Shown: positions 49,393 to 61,300 of the stretch, one piece after another
How the letters are laid out: each line of letters starts with the position of its first letter
Position numbering within the stretch: position 1 is the first letter of the stretch
Source of the DNA: Adiantum capillus-veneris
Lineage: Eukaryota > Streptophyta > Polypodiopsida > Polypodiales > Pteridaceae
DNA length: 64,000 nt
Reading direction: 5' to 3'
Assembly: GCA_014529385.2 (NCBI GenBank)
Contig: CM043959.1
Span: forward strand, 64,619,753 to 64,683,752
The notes under the pieces: model-generated
Told to the model about the DNA's origin: nothing
The model's input: the letters and a program-made list of their open reading frames with translations, nothing else
The model's database searches: none
Translations under genes and position numbers: made by a program

Positions 49393-49952
49393 TGTTAACC
49401 CTCATGCACATTCCTATCACCTAAGATAGACGCCGTATTATTTATTTGGTAGAGTCGGGTACCGGGCTTGTCGGTCCAATAGGAAAAGGGTAAGAGTGAT
49501 CGCCGATGAGAGGCGCACTCTAACTGGAACATTCAAGGGATTATTTGGGTAAGCATGGGTGCCCAATTGTGAATGGGGTGAGCTCATATAAAAGTCAACT
49601 AAACCTAACATTCACTCATTCTCTCATTTGTGCAATTGAAGAGTGCTCTTGCTCCATCTCCATCTTCTCCTTTGTACGTGTGTGTATGTATGAGAGAGAG
49701 AGAGAGAGAGTGTGCGATCGAGCATTGCGACGACGGCACGGCAGCAGCAAAGCGGTTGAGCGCGACGCAGCGGCGGCTCCTTCTTCTTCGCGACGAGGAA
49801 TCCTCCACGACAACAAGCGTAGAGCGGTAAGCGACACCATCGCCATCTTTGAGCTTACTAGTTTAGGCTAGTTGTGTGCTTGGAGCCATTTGTGGCTCGC
49901 ACACAGTGTATCGGCAAGTTCCTTGCATTGACGTGTGCGATAGATGCGCACA
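49393..49952 (+). repeat. Copy B 3' LTR
   Basis: 560 bp, the partner of 38428-39020. A shorter GA tract (about 49690-49709) explains part of the length difference. Confidence 0.9.
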
Positions 49953-49957
49953 CTTGA

Positions 49958-50113
49958 CTGAATAGTTGATCACAAAACCACCAATACATGCACCCTGTTT
50001 TATAATCGTTATCTTTTGACTTTTAAAGGCCACCCTCAAGAAGATGCTAAATGGATGCCTTATTTTTTTTCCAAAACTGCCCATATCTTCTCCACACATT
50101 TCATTACTCATAT
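49958..50113 (+). pseudogene. Gypsy chromodomain remnant, right part
   Basis: The frame carries RYLLTFKGHPQEDAKWM, typical of a gypsy C-terminal chromodomain or linker, and ends in a stop at about 50110. It continues the fragment at 38132-38427 and shows that copy B landed inside it. Confidence 0.7.
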
Positions 50114-50163
50114 TGATTCTCTATTGAGCAACTAAGGATAGTTGCTATCCCTCGAAGGAAGGA

Positions 50164-50847
50164 TGTAACAAGACTGAGCACCCTCTTGCTGTATGTGGTT
50201 AACTACAATTGGGATAACTGGAGCATAATGGTTAATTACTGTGATGTCTTTCTATTTCCTTTTTACTAATAGTGAGTTGATGACTTGTACATTGGAATCC
50301 TGGGAGTTGAGGAGAAGGCATCGGCAATAAATAAATTTATCAGCCATTTTATATTTGCACAATGTTTTAGATCTTTTATCAATAAGCCACTATGGCTGCT
50401 TTGTAATAGGATAGTGAGAACTCACCCTAAGAGGGTCATGCAACAAATGATATGCTACACTCATAACTAAAGTGGACTAAGTGTAAAAGAGGGCCTCCAA
50501 TTTTGGCACCAACAAGTAATATCAAATACTAAATACCAAACTCCACGAGAGAGGTTCCGTGGAGTTTGGGGCAACAACCTTAAGCCACTCTTGTGTAGAT
50601 TCCCTTTCCCCTCTCTTAACCTATGTCTTGGGCTATGGAGCTTCATTGTGTCACCTTCTTGTGTAAGAGTTTGTCCCCCTTCCTTCTTTTCTCTGTGTAC
50701 CATTATGTGTAGGTATGTCAACATCTCCATCTCTTCTCTCTATGTCAACATCAATCCTTCTATCTCTCTCTTTTCCCTTCTCCATCAAGCCAAGGTCAAT
50801 GGTTGAATTTCATGGCCAAGAGTGGAAGCCCACTCTTCCTCCCAACA
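50164..50847 (+). repeat. Probable LTR of the gypsy remnant
   Basis: A purine-rich CGAAGGAAGGA precedes TGTAACAAGACTG...CTCCCAACA (684 bp, TG...CA). Its last ~100 bp are closely similar to the end of the LTR at 28771-28999, while the rest is not. A small hairpin (AACTCCACG / CGTGGAGTT) lies near 50540-50570. No partner LTR is in the window. Confidence 0.45.
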
Positions 50848-52009
50848 ATTTGAACTACTCGAATTTTGTTTTCCTTCAAATGTTATCGGACCTACGCCAT
50901 TTGGTATTCACATATCCTGATTCTTGAACTCAGTTTGATCTCTATTTGATCTATTCATACCCCCTGTATTCTCATATGAAGTTTCCCCAATTATCTAATC
51001 AGCTCCCTCATTTAAAGCTCTGTAGTCCAAACTAGTTGGTCTCTCTCACTGATTCGACTCAGTGAAAATTTTAGGGTACTTTTGTCATTGTTTCTCTGCT
51101 TTCTTCTTATCTAACAGAAAAGGATTCAAGTCAATTTCAACAATGGGAAAAATACTCATTGAGGCCACATTATTTTTCTCTAACGGTATACTGTACCAAA
51201 AAGTAGGTTTTAAACTTCTCAAAACCAACTTTGATCTATAAATTCTCTACTAAGCCAGGGGCTTGCACTATTCTTTGGTCGCCCATCCTTATTCTAAAAG
51301 GTATCAGCTTCATTTTAGTAATTACCAATTTCTATCTAACATGGTCGCCTAGTATGTTAACACCTACTCCTTCATCCAGCAATGAGTGAGTACCCCTAGC
51401 GGTTAGCAAAAGAGAGAGATTTTTTTGACTAAAAGGTAATAGGAAGCACTCATATATTTTACGCCTCAAATCCCAAAGTGTAGTTAATATGCTCTCAATT
51501 GTTGTAATCACTAATCGTGCTCTTGAAGTTCATATCAAGCAAACTGTAGCATAAATTTTGGACTCCACCTCTCAACGATTCCCACAACTTTCTGACTTTG
51601 GAATGTATCGGATTACTTGCACTTCATTGTTCTTAATATCAGACAATGCGACTGCCATCACTTTAGACTCCTTCTACTTTTGCTTCCTTATGAACTTAGC
51701 CAAACCAGGTAGAGTCCTTTTAATGTCATATAACTCAAACTTTTGGATTCTTTCACATACTTTTGCCATGTATTTTGTCTTGCTCATTTCTAGAACTACT
51801 ATATGAGCTAGACGGCCTTCCGTTTGGAAAGCTGTCCACATAGTTCCATGCCTTTGCTGGCCTTCTCCGTCTACTAGCCACTAGATTCTTGAGTGGAGAT
51901 TCAAGTTGTTCCTTTCAAACATTTTTATCCAACTTGCAAAGGATATCTTTATCCCCATGGTTCAAGGCTTTCTTTAGCTTGCTGGAGGTTATGAGTGAAA
52001 GACCAATTA
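50848..52009. other. Unassigned sequence
   Basis: No frame, LTR or RNA gene that I can support. An open frame at 51558-51806 has no recognisable motif. Confidence 0.45.
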
Positions 52010-52560
52010 GAAGCTCAAGGACGTGCCTATGATTGGGGAGAGGAGCAACGACACGCTAACTTTGATAAGCTTAAGGTAGCTACTGCTCCTACTACCTATT
52101 GTGGATCCTCACAACCCATTTGTTTTGGAAATAGATGTTAGTGAAAAATCCATTGGTGTGATGCTACTTCATTATCATAAACGTGTGGCTTTTGAGAGCA
52201 AGAATCTAGACAAATCTTAATTGAACCGCTCTGCCCTTGAGCAAGAGCTCTAGCCTTTATGCTATCATTCATGATCTATGTAAGTGGAAACACTATTTAT
52301 ATCATGCACGACATGAGATTGTATTTGATCACATATCAAATGTTTTATCTCTAAAGCAACTTTGAAAGGTAAGAAGGTGAGCTGGGCATAGATTCTTTGA
52401 CAATATGACAATATAATCTGGTAGAAGATGCTCACAATTGGATGCTAGAGATCAATGCCCTTTGCTTCACATAGCTCAAAAGTGAATTCCTGGAGTTTCT
52501 TAAGAGATAGTGTGAGCATGAAGCATCATACTTGTAGGGTGTGGAGTATGGTGAAAAGGA
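52010..52560 (+). pseudogene. Ty3/gypsy RNase H remnant
   Basis: Plus-strand pieces read PFVLEIDVSEKSIGVML, then RVAFESKNL, then LNRSALEQEL, the order of gypsy RNase H. Later words resemble the following RNase H and integrase linker. Many stops. Same orientation as the remnant at 49958. Confidence 0.65.
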
Positions 52561-53190
52561 GAGATCGCTCACAATTCATAAGATTTGTGAATGTTATTGC
52601 ACACATGGCTCATCTTTGGCAAGGAATAAAATGACTCGTCGGAAACACAATTCCATCTAGATGATAGGACAATCTAGTTAAATTACTACATATATAACAT
52701 AAAATGATAACATAAGTTGCAAGATTGAAAAGAAACCTAGTTGTAGAAAGGACAAAGCCAAAAGTCCCACGTTTCTTAAGAAATTCACCAAATTTTGTAC
52801 CATACAAATTTGCAGAGGCAATGCCTTGTTAGAGTGCGCCCAGGGGGATTGGGGGTAGTGGGGTAAAATTAACCCTGCTATAAAGCAGTCGCACCTGGGG
52901 GAAAGAAATCTCCTGCAATTCTGGAACTCCCACTATTACCTTGTGAAAGTGTAGGTGATAAGCGAAGTTTATGCAGGTTTGACCGGGGCAGCTAGTTTGT
53001 CCATGCCTTCAACATGCAGATGCCCTTCTACCCCAACTTTTCCTATGCCATCTTGGCCTTCCTCCGTGTGCCACTACCTCTGTCGTGACTGTAGGTTGAC
53101 ACACTCTTGATTGCAGCATCCAAAAGCGGCCTACATACGGGACCGTGTGCATTGCACAACATCAGATAGAGGCACATCACACTGTTGACT
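52561..53190. other. Unassigned sequence
   Basis: Nothing supportable; a G-rich stretch (GGGGGATTGGGGGTAGTGGGG) lies near 52845. Confidence 0.45.
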
Positions 53191-53194
53191 GCAA

Positions 53195-53475
53195 CAGTCC
53201 CCAAAAAATTCAATTGCCTGCGCCATCTTTCCAATGGTCTCTCTTGATCGCATAGGTATGGGAGTATTTTCCCGAGTGTGAATTGTTCTCCTGTATGCAT
53301 GGAGGGAATGCTTGAGTCTTCGAATATTTGAGTAGTCCTCAAAAAATTCAGCTGCCTGCGCCATCTTTCCAGTGATCTCTCTCGATTGCACAAGTATTAG
53401 ACAAGTGTTTTCCTGAGTGTGAAACGTTCTCTTGCATGCGTAGAGGGAATGCATGAGTCTTTGAATTGTTGAGTT
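53195..53475. repeat. Diverged tandem duplication of a ~139-bp unit
   Basis: Two direct copies begin near 53200 and 53340, each with CAAAAAATTCA, CTGCCTGCGCCATCTTTCCA and a TTTTCC-GAGTGTGAA stretch. Both are open on the minus strand (part of 53131-53685), which gives a peptide with a repeated SRE-TGKMAQA motif of no known family. A short CA microsatellite follows at about 53613-53632. Confidence 0.7.
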
Positions 53476-53871
53476 GGGACTGTCAATTGAAGTGCAACAA
53501 TGGATTTTAGAGTCCTTTCCATCGCGCACAATGTAGTGTATGCATTGGCCATGCTTAACAGTAAAAATATTGTGTGGATTTTTGGTAGGCTGGAATAGTT
53601 TCGAAACAATGAGACACACACACACACACACACGGGGAGGAGGGAGAGAGAGAGAATCACCCTCTATGTGTACATCTGTGTTCATGTGAAGTCCATATGT
53701 AGAAAATAAGGACTACATGACTGTTTGTATTAGCCTCACCTAAACAACACCACGGAAAAAACCTAAAAGCTAGTGCATACCTCTTTGCATAGAAACTAGC
53801 AGCCACCACAAGAGAATGACACTATCTTCAATATAAATTTACATACACATCTTCATGTTGCAGGTGGCATA
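53476..53871. other. Unassigned sequence upstream of the trihelix-like gene
   Basis: Includes the CA/GA microsatellites near 53613-53655. No promoter element I can defend; TGTTGCAGG at 53858-53866 could be a splice acceptor for the next exon. Confidence 0.4.
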
Positions 53872-54258
53872 ATGTCTTTCAACAACCCTTTCTCTTTTCG
53901 TTCGCCCTTTCGACCTACAACCATTAGATCACTTGTTGCCCCGTCCTTGACTACACACAACCAATCAATGCATCCTGCCTCTGTTGTGGAGTGGTTTGGT
54001 CAGGAGCGTGCACAACTAGTGGATTTGAATCTCATGTCCCATCATCAGAAGAGGCAGCGATGGGATTCCTGGAGTCATCATTTCATACCAAAAACTTCAC
54101 AAACTCCATTCATCAAGCACATTCGACTGCTTTTTCCATGCATGGTTTGAATTCTCATTGAGCTATTTTCCCTTCCCTGCCATGGGACAGGCTGCTCATG
54201 CATCTCACACTTCTTTGCGCCTGGAGCGGTTGTTCCCCATCATCCACACATTGCCAAT
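53872..54258 (+). CDS. Possible N-terminal exon region of the trihelix-like gene
   Basis: An ATG at 53872 opens 92 codons rich in Ser, Pro, His and Gln. The frame stops at 54150, but a shifted frame continues with similar composition (54158 onward) and a third joins the next exon in phase (HHPHIAN just before 54259). It looks like a disordered N-terminus interrupted by frameshifts or an unrecognised intron. Confidence 0.35.
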
Positions 54259-55170
54259 ATGGTATCCAGTATCATCAACTCTATTGTCAACGACCACATC
54301 CCTGCAACACAAATGCCCGAAGAAGAGTCTCTCCCTAGTGTTGTACAAGAGGTTGTGCCTCCAACCAGTGCACCGAAGAGAGGTCACAAGGGAGCTCGGA
54401 AAGCCAACAAAAAACAAGTATCTACAAAAGCTAAGAAAAGTCTAAATGGTAGGTTCTTATGGGATCTTCGTTCCCAAGTCATTCTCTTGGAGTGCAAGAA
54501 GCACTACGATGACAAACGAAGCTCAGCCGACTTGTACCAAAAGCTAAAAACCACTAAGGAGCAGTGGGTGGAGATTGTTGCATTGTGTGCCTCTAGAGGT
54601 TTGGCAGTGGATTTGCAACAAGCATACAAAAAGTACAAACGCCTTCCCATGGCATATCAGGAGATCAATGATTGGGAAAGGAACACGCCTTATGGAAAGG
54701 ATTATTATTGGACCATGACACCTATAGAAAGAGTGGCAGAAGCCACTTTCACTCATTGCAATTTTCCTATTGAGGTCTATGAGGTCATGGATCGTTTGTG
54801 TAGGATGGACAAAAGAGTAAACCCTACTGCAATTGTCATTGATACAAGCAATGGTAAGCCGATGTTTTCTTGTTCAAAAATCGTTATAGGGAATGCTTGT
54901 AACTTAAGGTTTTGACCTACGGTTCTTTGAGCAGGTGCCCCAAGTCACAATAGTGTTGGAAGTCCTCGAGTGTTCGGCCTAGCTTCTGAGACCACTTCCT
55001 TTGAGAAGACTCCAACCAATGGAGGGGTGGAAAAGAACACAAGGAAACAGACACACACATTTGATGTTGGCCTTGCAAAGGCAACGAAGGACCTTATGCG
55101 AGGTTGGGAGTTTGCAGAGGAAGGCAAGAAACAACACCATGACAAGTTGATGGAGGCACATAATTCGTAG
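54259..55170 (+). CDS. Trihelix-like Myb/SANT DNA-binding protein, two exons, uncertain integrity
   Basis: Exon one (54259-54853) encodes a basic stretch (KRGHKGARKANKKQ) and then a Myb/SANT-like domain. WDLRSQVILLECKKHY is the first helix, EQWVEIVALC the second, and AYKKYKRLPMAYQEINDWE the third. The following GKDYYWTMTPIER segment is typical of plant trihelix-like proteins. A donor GTAAGC at 54854 and an acceptor TTGAGCAG before 54935 join in frame. Exon two adds a Glu/Lys-rich helix and stops at TAG (55168-55170). The frame stays open past that stop with similar helical composition, so the TAG may be a mutation. Such domains also occur in the accessory protein of PIF/Harbinger transposons. 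Confidence 0.6.
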
Positions 55171-55477
55171 CATGAGGAACTAGCGAGTATCGAGCGGCAG
55201 AAGTTAGAAATCTTTTTACTATTTGCAAACGGCGTACAAGACAACTTTGAACAAGATGGCAGACAAGCTATGATAGGTGCGATTTATAATCATTAACAGC
55301 TTGTTTGTAGCGACGTCGATTGCCACCTTCCTTTTTGGGTTTATCACTTAAATTGACAATTAGTAAAGTAGACACATAAACAAACATTCACGTTATACAC
55401 CATAAATCCTAAAAGAAAAATGGACGATGAACTAAACAAATGTACTACTTTATTACATTGATTGCATACTCTTGACC

Positions 55478-55582
55478 TCAATTGTTAAGATCTTGCGTGT
55501 CCAAGTATTCAAGGGGGTCGTCTCGCATACTTATTGGCTTAGGAGCATCCTCTCCTTCTACGTGTTTGAAGTTTCCTTGCAT
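55478..55582 (-). CDS. Possible short C-terminal coding piece, convergent to the trihelix-like gene
   Basis: On the minus strand, 34 codons end in a stop and have protein-like composition (EGEDAPKPISMRDDPLEYL). There is no matching upstream exon. It might be the end of a lost gene or chance. Confidence 0.15.
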   Translation of the reverse strand: MQGNFKHVEGEDAPKPISMRDDPLEYLDTQDLNN

Positions 55583-55857
55583 CAATTACGGTAGAACCAA
55601 TCAGGATATATCAAAGAATAGATGAAGTATATTTCTCAAATAGAGCATGTGATCTTTGTGCGTTGCAATTGAGAGAGTGTTTGGTTTGTACATGTGTCTG
55701 ATATGTTATATTTTATTGTTCTTTGCATGCTAGGAGGCAACAAATGATACCTTCTAAAAACATTCCATTTTAAAGCTTGGTGGTGGTTTTCAGGTTTATA
55801 GTTTATAGTATGGTACTGAGATAGCTGACATGGTGCTGAAAGATTTTTTTGCACTAT

Positions 55858-56700
<843 letters not shown>

Positions 56701-56712
56701 CCATCTGTAGCC

Positions 56713-56720
56713 TATATATA
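56713..56720 (+). promoter_or_regulatory. TATA box candidate for the M1 aminopeptidase gene
   Basis: CCTATATATAGAAAA lies 38 bp upstream of the first ATG of the candidate first exon. Transcription would start around 56745, leaving a very short 5' UTR. Confidence 0.5.
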
Positions 56721-56757
56721 GAAAACCTGTAAAAACTCCTAATTTGCATTAGAGGGA

Positions 56758-56898
56758 ATGCCTATATCCTTTTTAAGCAGAAGATGTCATATAAATGAGC
56801 GAGTTGTGTCGTCTTGCTGGAGGAAGCTCGGCCCTTTATCGACCCTTAAGCGCTCCACTCTCCTGACACCCACACGAAGCCTCGCTTATCATCACCAG
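56758..56898 (+). CDS. Candidate first exon: organelle targeting peptide
   Basis: An ATG at 56758 opens 47 codons that end exactly at CACCAG followed by GTACAA, a usable donor. The peptide is rich in Ser, Arg, Leu and Thr with only one acidic residue, as in chloroplast or mitochondrial transit peptides; plant PepN-type M1 enzymes carry such N-termini. The exon ends in phase 0, while the candidate exon at 58095 needs phase 2, so at least one exon of length 3n+2 is missing between them. The assignment is plausible but not proven. Confidence 0.5.
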
Positions 56899-58094
56899 GT
56901 ACAAAAGACCCACAATCTACTTTTCATCATCTGCACGCACACACACACGCGCGGGGGCCTACGTAAATCCTTACAGCCCCATCCAAATACGATGAGGCTG
57001 TGCCTGCCTTGCCATCGGTCCATCACTGCTGCACGAATTTCAAACCATGGCTGCGTTGGGCTGTCTCCTGTGCGAGTTCCTCTCCTTCTTTGGATGTGTT
57101 TTTGGCATTGCATTTTGTTGTCAGTGGCTTCTTTGGAGGGCCCATTTGCCACGTTATTCGTAGCAAAAATGCCAGTATGGCTTGGATTGGTATGCATGAT
57201 ATGGTCTTTATGGCAATATCATGAAGCAAATTTTCTTGTTGAACACTTTATGATCTCACTGCTCTAGCAGATGATTGCAAAAATGGATACTCATTCATTC
57301 ATTCATTTGTTCATCACTGTTTAGAACGGCAAATAAGTCCATTCCTTATACTCAGTCCAAGCATCCAATGCTCTGATTGGACATGTCACAGAGGGGCTGA
57401 TGTGTGTGAAGAGTATGCTCTAACTTTGTACCTGCCAGAATTGACTAAATTGAATTTAAGTGACCCAAGCGTTGCCATCACGTGCGAGAAGCACCAAGGA
57501 CGTGGACACCTTACTTAGCGTACTCTTCAGCAGTGAGAAGTGACTGAGAATTGAGCATGATATGTAGTCGTATCATGCATATCAGAGTAGATGGTTATAT
57601 TGTCTTCTCCAACATTAGTCTATTGATTGCGCCTTATATTTTCTTCTTGTCGATTCAGGAAGGTTTATATGTCGGATATTTAACTTCTCTCTTGCTCATG
57701 CTTGTTATACTTCAAGATTGTGCACCTGGGATATTGTTGGACTCCTCTCCCTCACCTTTATGATTAATTGTTAACAGCTCCAGCTCAGAGACTAGCACTC
57801 TCCTTTAACATTGCGCCCATTATGCAGGCAAGGTTTGCCCATGTTCATACTTCTCACATATTTAGGCTTGAGAAGGCCTTATGCCAAAGTATACAAAGCA
57901 AGAACATTATATAACGTGCACCATCAAGGCCGGCCATTTGTAGTCAAAGTTCATAACCTACTTTCGACAAGCTCTGTCCAGAAGGCTAATGCTTCATTGA
58001 TCAAAATGCAAGCTGTCATGATTTTCTCTTCTGAAATTCATGCCTGAATGCAGGGAGTTGAAAAGAATATTGTAAGACTAGGTGTTTGTTTCAG
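56899..58094 (+). other. 5' introns and unresolved small exons
   Basis: An acceptor-like TTATGCAG precedes 57828, and open sequence follows in one frame to about 58047, but no exon choice here joins both neighbours with certainty. Short CA repeats occur at 56938-56950. Confidence 0.4.
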
Positions 58095-58140
58095 CAATCA
58101 CGGCTGTAGTTCGAGACTTGGACAGCGAGCTTCTACTAAC
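58095..58140 (+). CDS. Candidate small exon of the M1 aminopeptidase gene
   Basis: 46 nt between TTTGTTTCAG and the consensus donor GTGAGT. In the phase that joins the next exon (58327) it reads Ser/Arg/Gly-rich with no stop and would complete the targeting region. Confidence 0.4.
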
Positions 58141-58326
58141 GTGAGTTTTTGGACATCGAATTTCTTGTAGAAGATGCATTGACACTTAGCAGGGTGCTTT
58201 TTGGTATGTAGTGGTTAAGATCTGCTTCCTGGTTATCACGGAGGACCCTATTCTTGCAGGTATTTCAATTGTCATGAACATTGGCTGTGCTTTTAGTCTG
58301 ATCTAATAATATGAATACCATGACAG

Positions 58327-61300
58327 AGCTTGGCAGGAGAACTTGCGAGAGTTACCTGTACTGTTGCAGCTGAGCCCATAGCTAAAGAAGAGATGGCAAA
58401 GGAGGTTCCAAAGGAGATTTTTTTGAAGGACTATGAGAAGCCAGACTATTATTTTGAAACGGTAACTCAAATCACTCATACGTAGTACCTAATTAGTACC
58501 AACACTGCACAATCTGTTTGACAAGGAAATGGAAACTGGGATTGAAGTATCAAATTGATTTTGTTGGTTTTGCTGTTATTAGAGCGAATGCTTGATTTTG
58601 TATGGCTTACGGGCATAAGGTCATACAATGTTTGAAGATATTATGGACAAGGTCTATTTACATATTTACAATGCGTACCGGCATGGACTCACTATATATA
58701 GTCCTCTTTGGTTCTTGCATCAAGATTATTTGGAGGAAATATGTGTTCATTCACAAATATTGTCAGCTATGCTCTGCTATTGGTATCATGTGATTGTCGA
58801 ATGCAAAGTCATGGTGCAGATAATTTGCAGTGAACAAATGACTACGTGACCACCACAAGTGCAATTTCCTGTAAAGGTGAATTTGGGCTTATCTGGATTC
58901 ATCTAAGTATATGTAGATAATTCTCAATGAGCAAATAGGTACAAAAGTAAATTGGTTCATTTATGAACCAAAATGTACATTTTTTTAAAGTTCAGAGAGG
59001 AAAAATAGGCCCAGTTGGGAAACTCTTCAGTATGAAAACCGTACCATTCCTTTAATCAGCTCGTCGTGCTGAAGAGAAGGCCACCATTGCCACGGGACAC
59101 GTGTTCTACCACCTCTCTCCGCTTATCAAGCATTCTTCATCTTTGTAGAGTAAATGCAGGGGACTGTTGTCTACTCTCTACAAAAAAAATGAAAGTCACT
59201 CACGTGCTAACATTTGTGATTCACACCGTAAGGCTTATGTTTCCTTTTTGTCCCTTTTTTTTTGGGGGGGGGGGGGGGAGGAGGGGGAAGAAAAGATGTG
59301 CTTATTGGAGACACTGTAAGTAGCTTTAGTTTTATAGTAATTCCAAAAGGTATCATAGGAAGCTTATGGAAAAGAAGCACAACTTCTCAACACAAGCTGG
59401 AGAAGGAAAGCACAGATGAATGCTGATAATGCCTGATGAATTGGGCATTGAGGCAAGTAGCCACCAAGTGGAAAGTGGGGCTTCCCATCTTTGCTTCTTG
59501 AAGTGTCCTCGTAGCTGTAAGTGGATGAAGAGGATGTTTTACAAGAAAGAATTTATTGTGGTTCTCGATTGAAGGTAGATCTTTATAAGATATACTCTTA
59601 ACAAACTATACATCTTATTATCTCCCTACTATGAAAATATTGGCAGTGAAGTTGTGTTAAGTGATTCCCGTGCTCAAAGTTGATGTCTCATGCCTAGGCA
59701 TCTCTATGAACAGAATGAGTTAGACGAATCAAAGACCTCCTTACCTTACAGGATATCTGGATCAGTCTGATACATGAGAGCCATCAGTGGATTTTTCCAT
59801 TTGGCTGATACCTATCATTTTATAGTAATACATGCATGCATCAACGTGGGCTTGTTGACGCCACAAAAGGAGTCTAGGCTATATCTAATGTGCTAATGGG
59901 ACAAATAAATCTTGTTTGCCTTACATTTTTTTTTCTGGACCTTACTTTCTTGTTGTTTTCAGGTCCATTTGAACTTTGCGTTGGGGGAGGAGCATACGAT
60001 CGTACATTCAAACATTTCTGTTGTTAGTCACCCAGAAGGTAGGTAATATACATGTTGCATTTTCCAGATATTTAAGACATGTTTGGCAACCGTTAGCGAA
60101 CCAACTGCTGTTTACTTGATGGCTGATTGGAAAGTCTCTTTGTTTTGATACATTCGAACAATTTATATGCTGCTACCAACCAGGCCCTTTTGCTGAGTTC
60201 AATCATGTTACCAAATATGCATTGTCAGTGAAACTTTGTTAGTTCAGTCAAATGAATTTGGAGTTGTCTGTGGTCTAATCACTTCATACAGTTTCACCAG
60301 AAAAGCTTTTCCCTAATGTACTACAGGTTGACATGACGTAACTTCACAGTTATTGAATGTCTATGTGACCTGGTGAATCTGTTTTTGTAAGGTAAGGCCG
60401 TAAGGGGATTGGGGTCTGCGTTTGAAAATAGGTTCACCTTTCAAACTGTGTTATGTAAGACATTTTGCTGCTTGTTTTCATTTGACTATCTCTGAGTTTG
60501 ACAATAGGTTACCTTTCAAAGTGGATTATGTAAGACATTTTGCTGCTCGTTTTCATTTGACTTTTCTGGCTATTTGTTGGTAACTTTTGGGGGGTGTGAT
60601 TATAGGCTTCTACTTCAGCGTCAAGACATATATCATTCATTACTGGGGGATAGGTGCACAAGGATTCTTGCAATAGTGGCATTTTGGGTTGACTTTCACA
60701 AAGATACGAGTTCCAAGTTTACTCCTAAGCGTCTTTAGGAATTTTGACTTAAAGGCTGTTTAAGTGTTTTCTTAAGTCTTTTCTCGTTAGAACTTACTGT
60801 GTCATCTTATACCTTAACATTTACTGCATATAACACCATGCAGGAGGTGCAAATGCACCATTGAAGCTTGATGGCGTGGATGTTAAACTTCGTTCTTTAA
60901 AAGTCAATGGCGAAGATGTAAAGGTACTTTTTTGCAAAGACTGTAAACTTTTTAACATTGAAACCCTGTAATTAATGAAATCTATGATTTATTTATGTAC
61001 CTATGTATGTTTGCATGATACAATCTTCTAGACAGTGTACATATCTATGTATGGTTTTGGATAGTTATAAACATCTTGGAATGATTTATGGTCCTTGTAT
61101 TGTAATTGCCAAAATCTAAACAGAAATGGAACCATGCAGGATGGGGGTTACTCATTGTCTGCTAAGCAGTTGATTTTACATCGTCCACCTTCCACACCAT
61201 TCAAGCTGGAGATTACAACAGAGATTGAGCCCCAAAACAACACCACATTGGAGGTTTTTCTTTTCCAGTATTTTAGTCTTTTTTAGCGCCTTACTCAACG

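Larger units (their letters stand above)
38428..49952 (+). mobile_element. Copy B: 11.5-kb gag-protease-only LTR element
   Basis: LTRs at 38428-39020 and 49393-49952 run TG...CA; CCTGA and CTTGA flank the element (TSD with one change). The PBS TTTTTGGTGCCGCTGTCGG after the 5' LTR is the type seen in Tat/Athila gypsy elements. A polypurine tract (AGGAATGGGGGCA) precedes the 3' LTR. The interior holds Gag and a retropepsin-like domain only; no RT, RNase H or integrase is visible in the remaining 2 kb. This fits a non-autonomous class like the published TR-GAG elements. Two 1.3-kb inverted-repeat elements have inserted into it. Confidence 0.88.

Noticed and set aside
54970-55244. Minus-strand frames opposite the second exon of the trihelix-like gene
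   Set aside because: Antisense shadows; the plus-strand exon joins in phase with a recognised domain.
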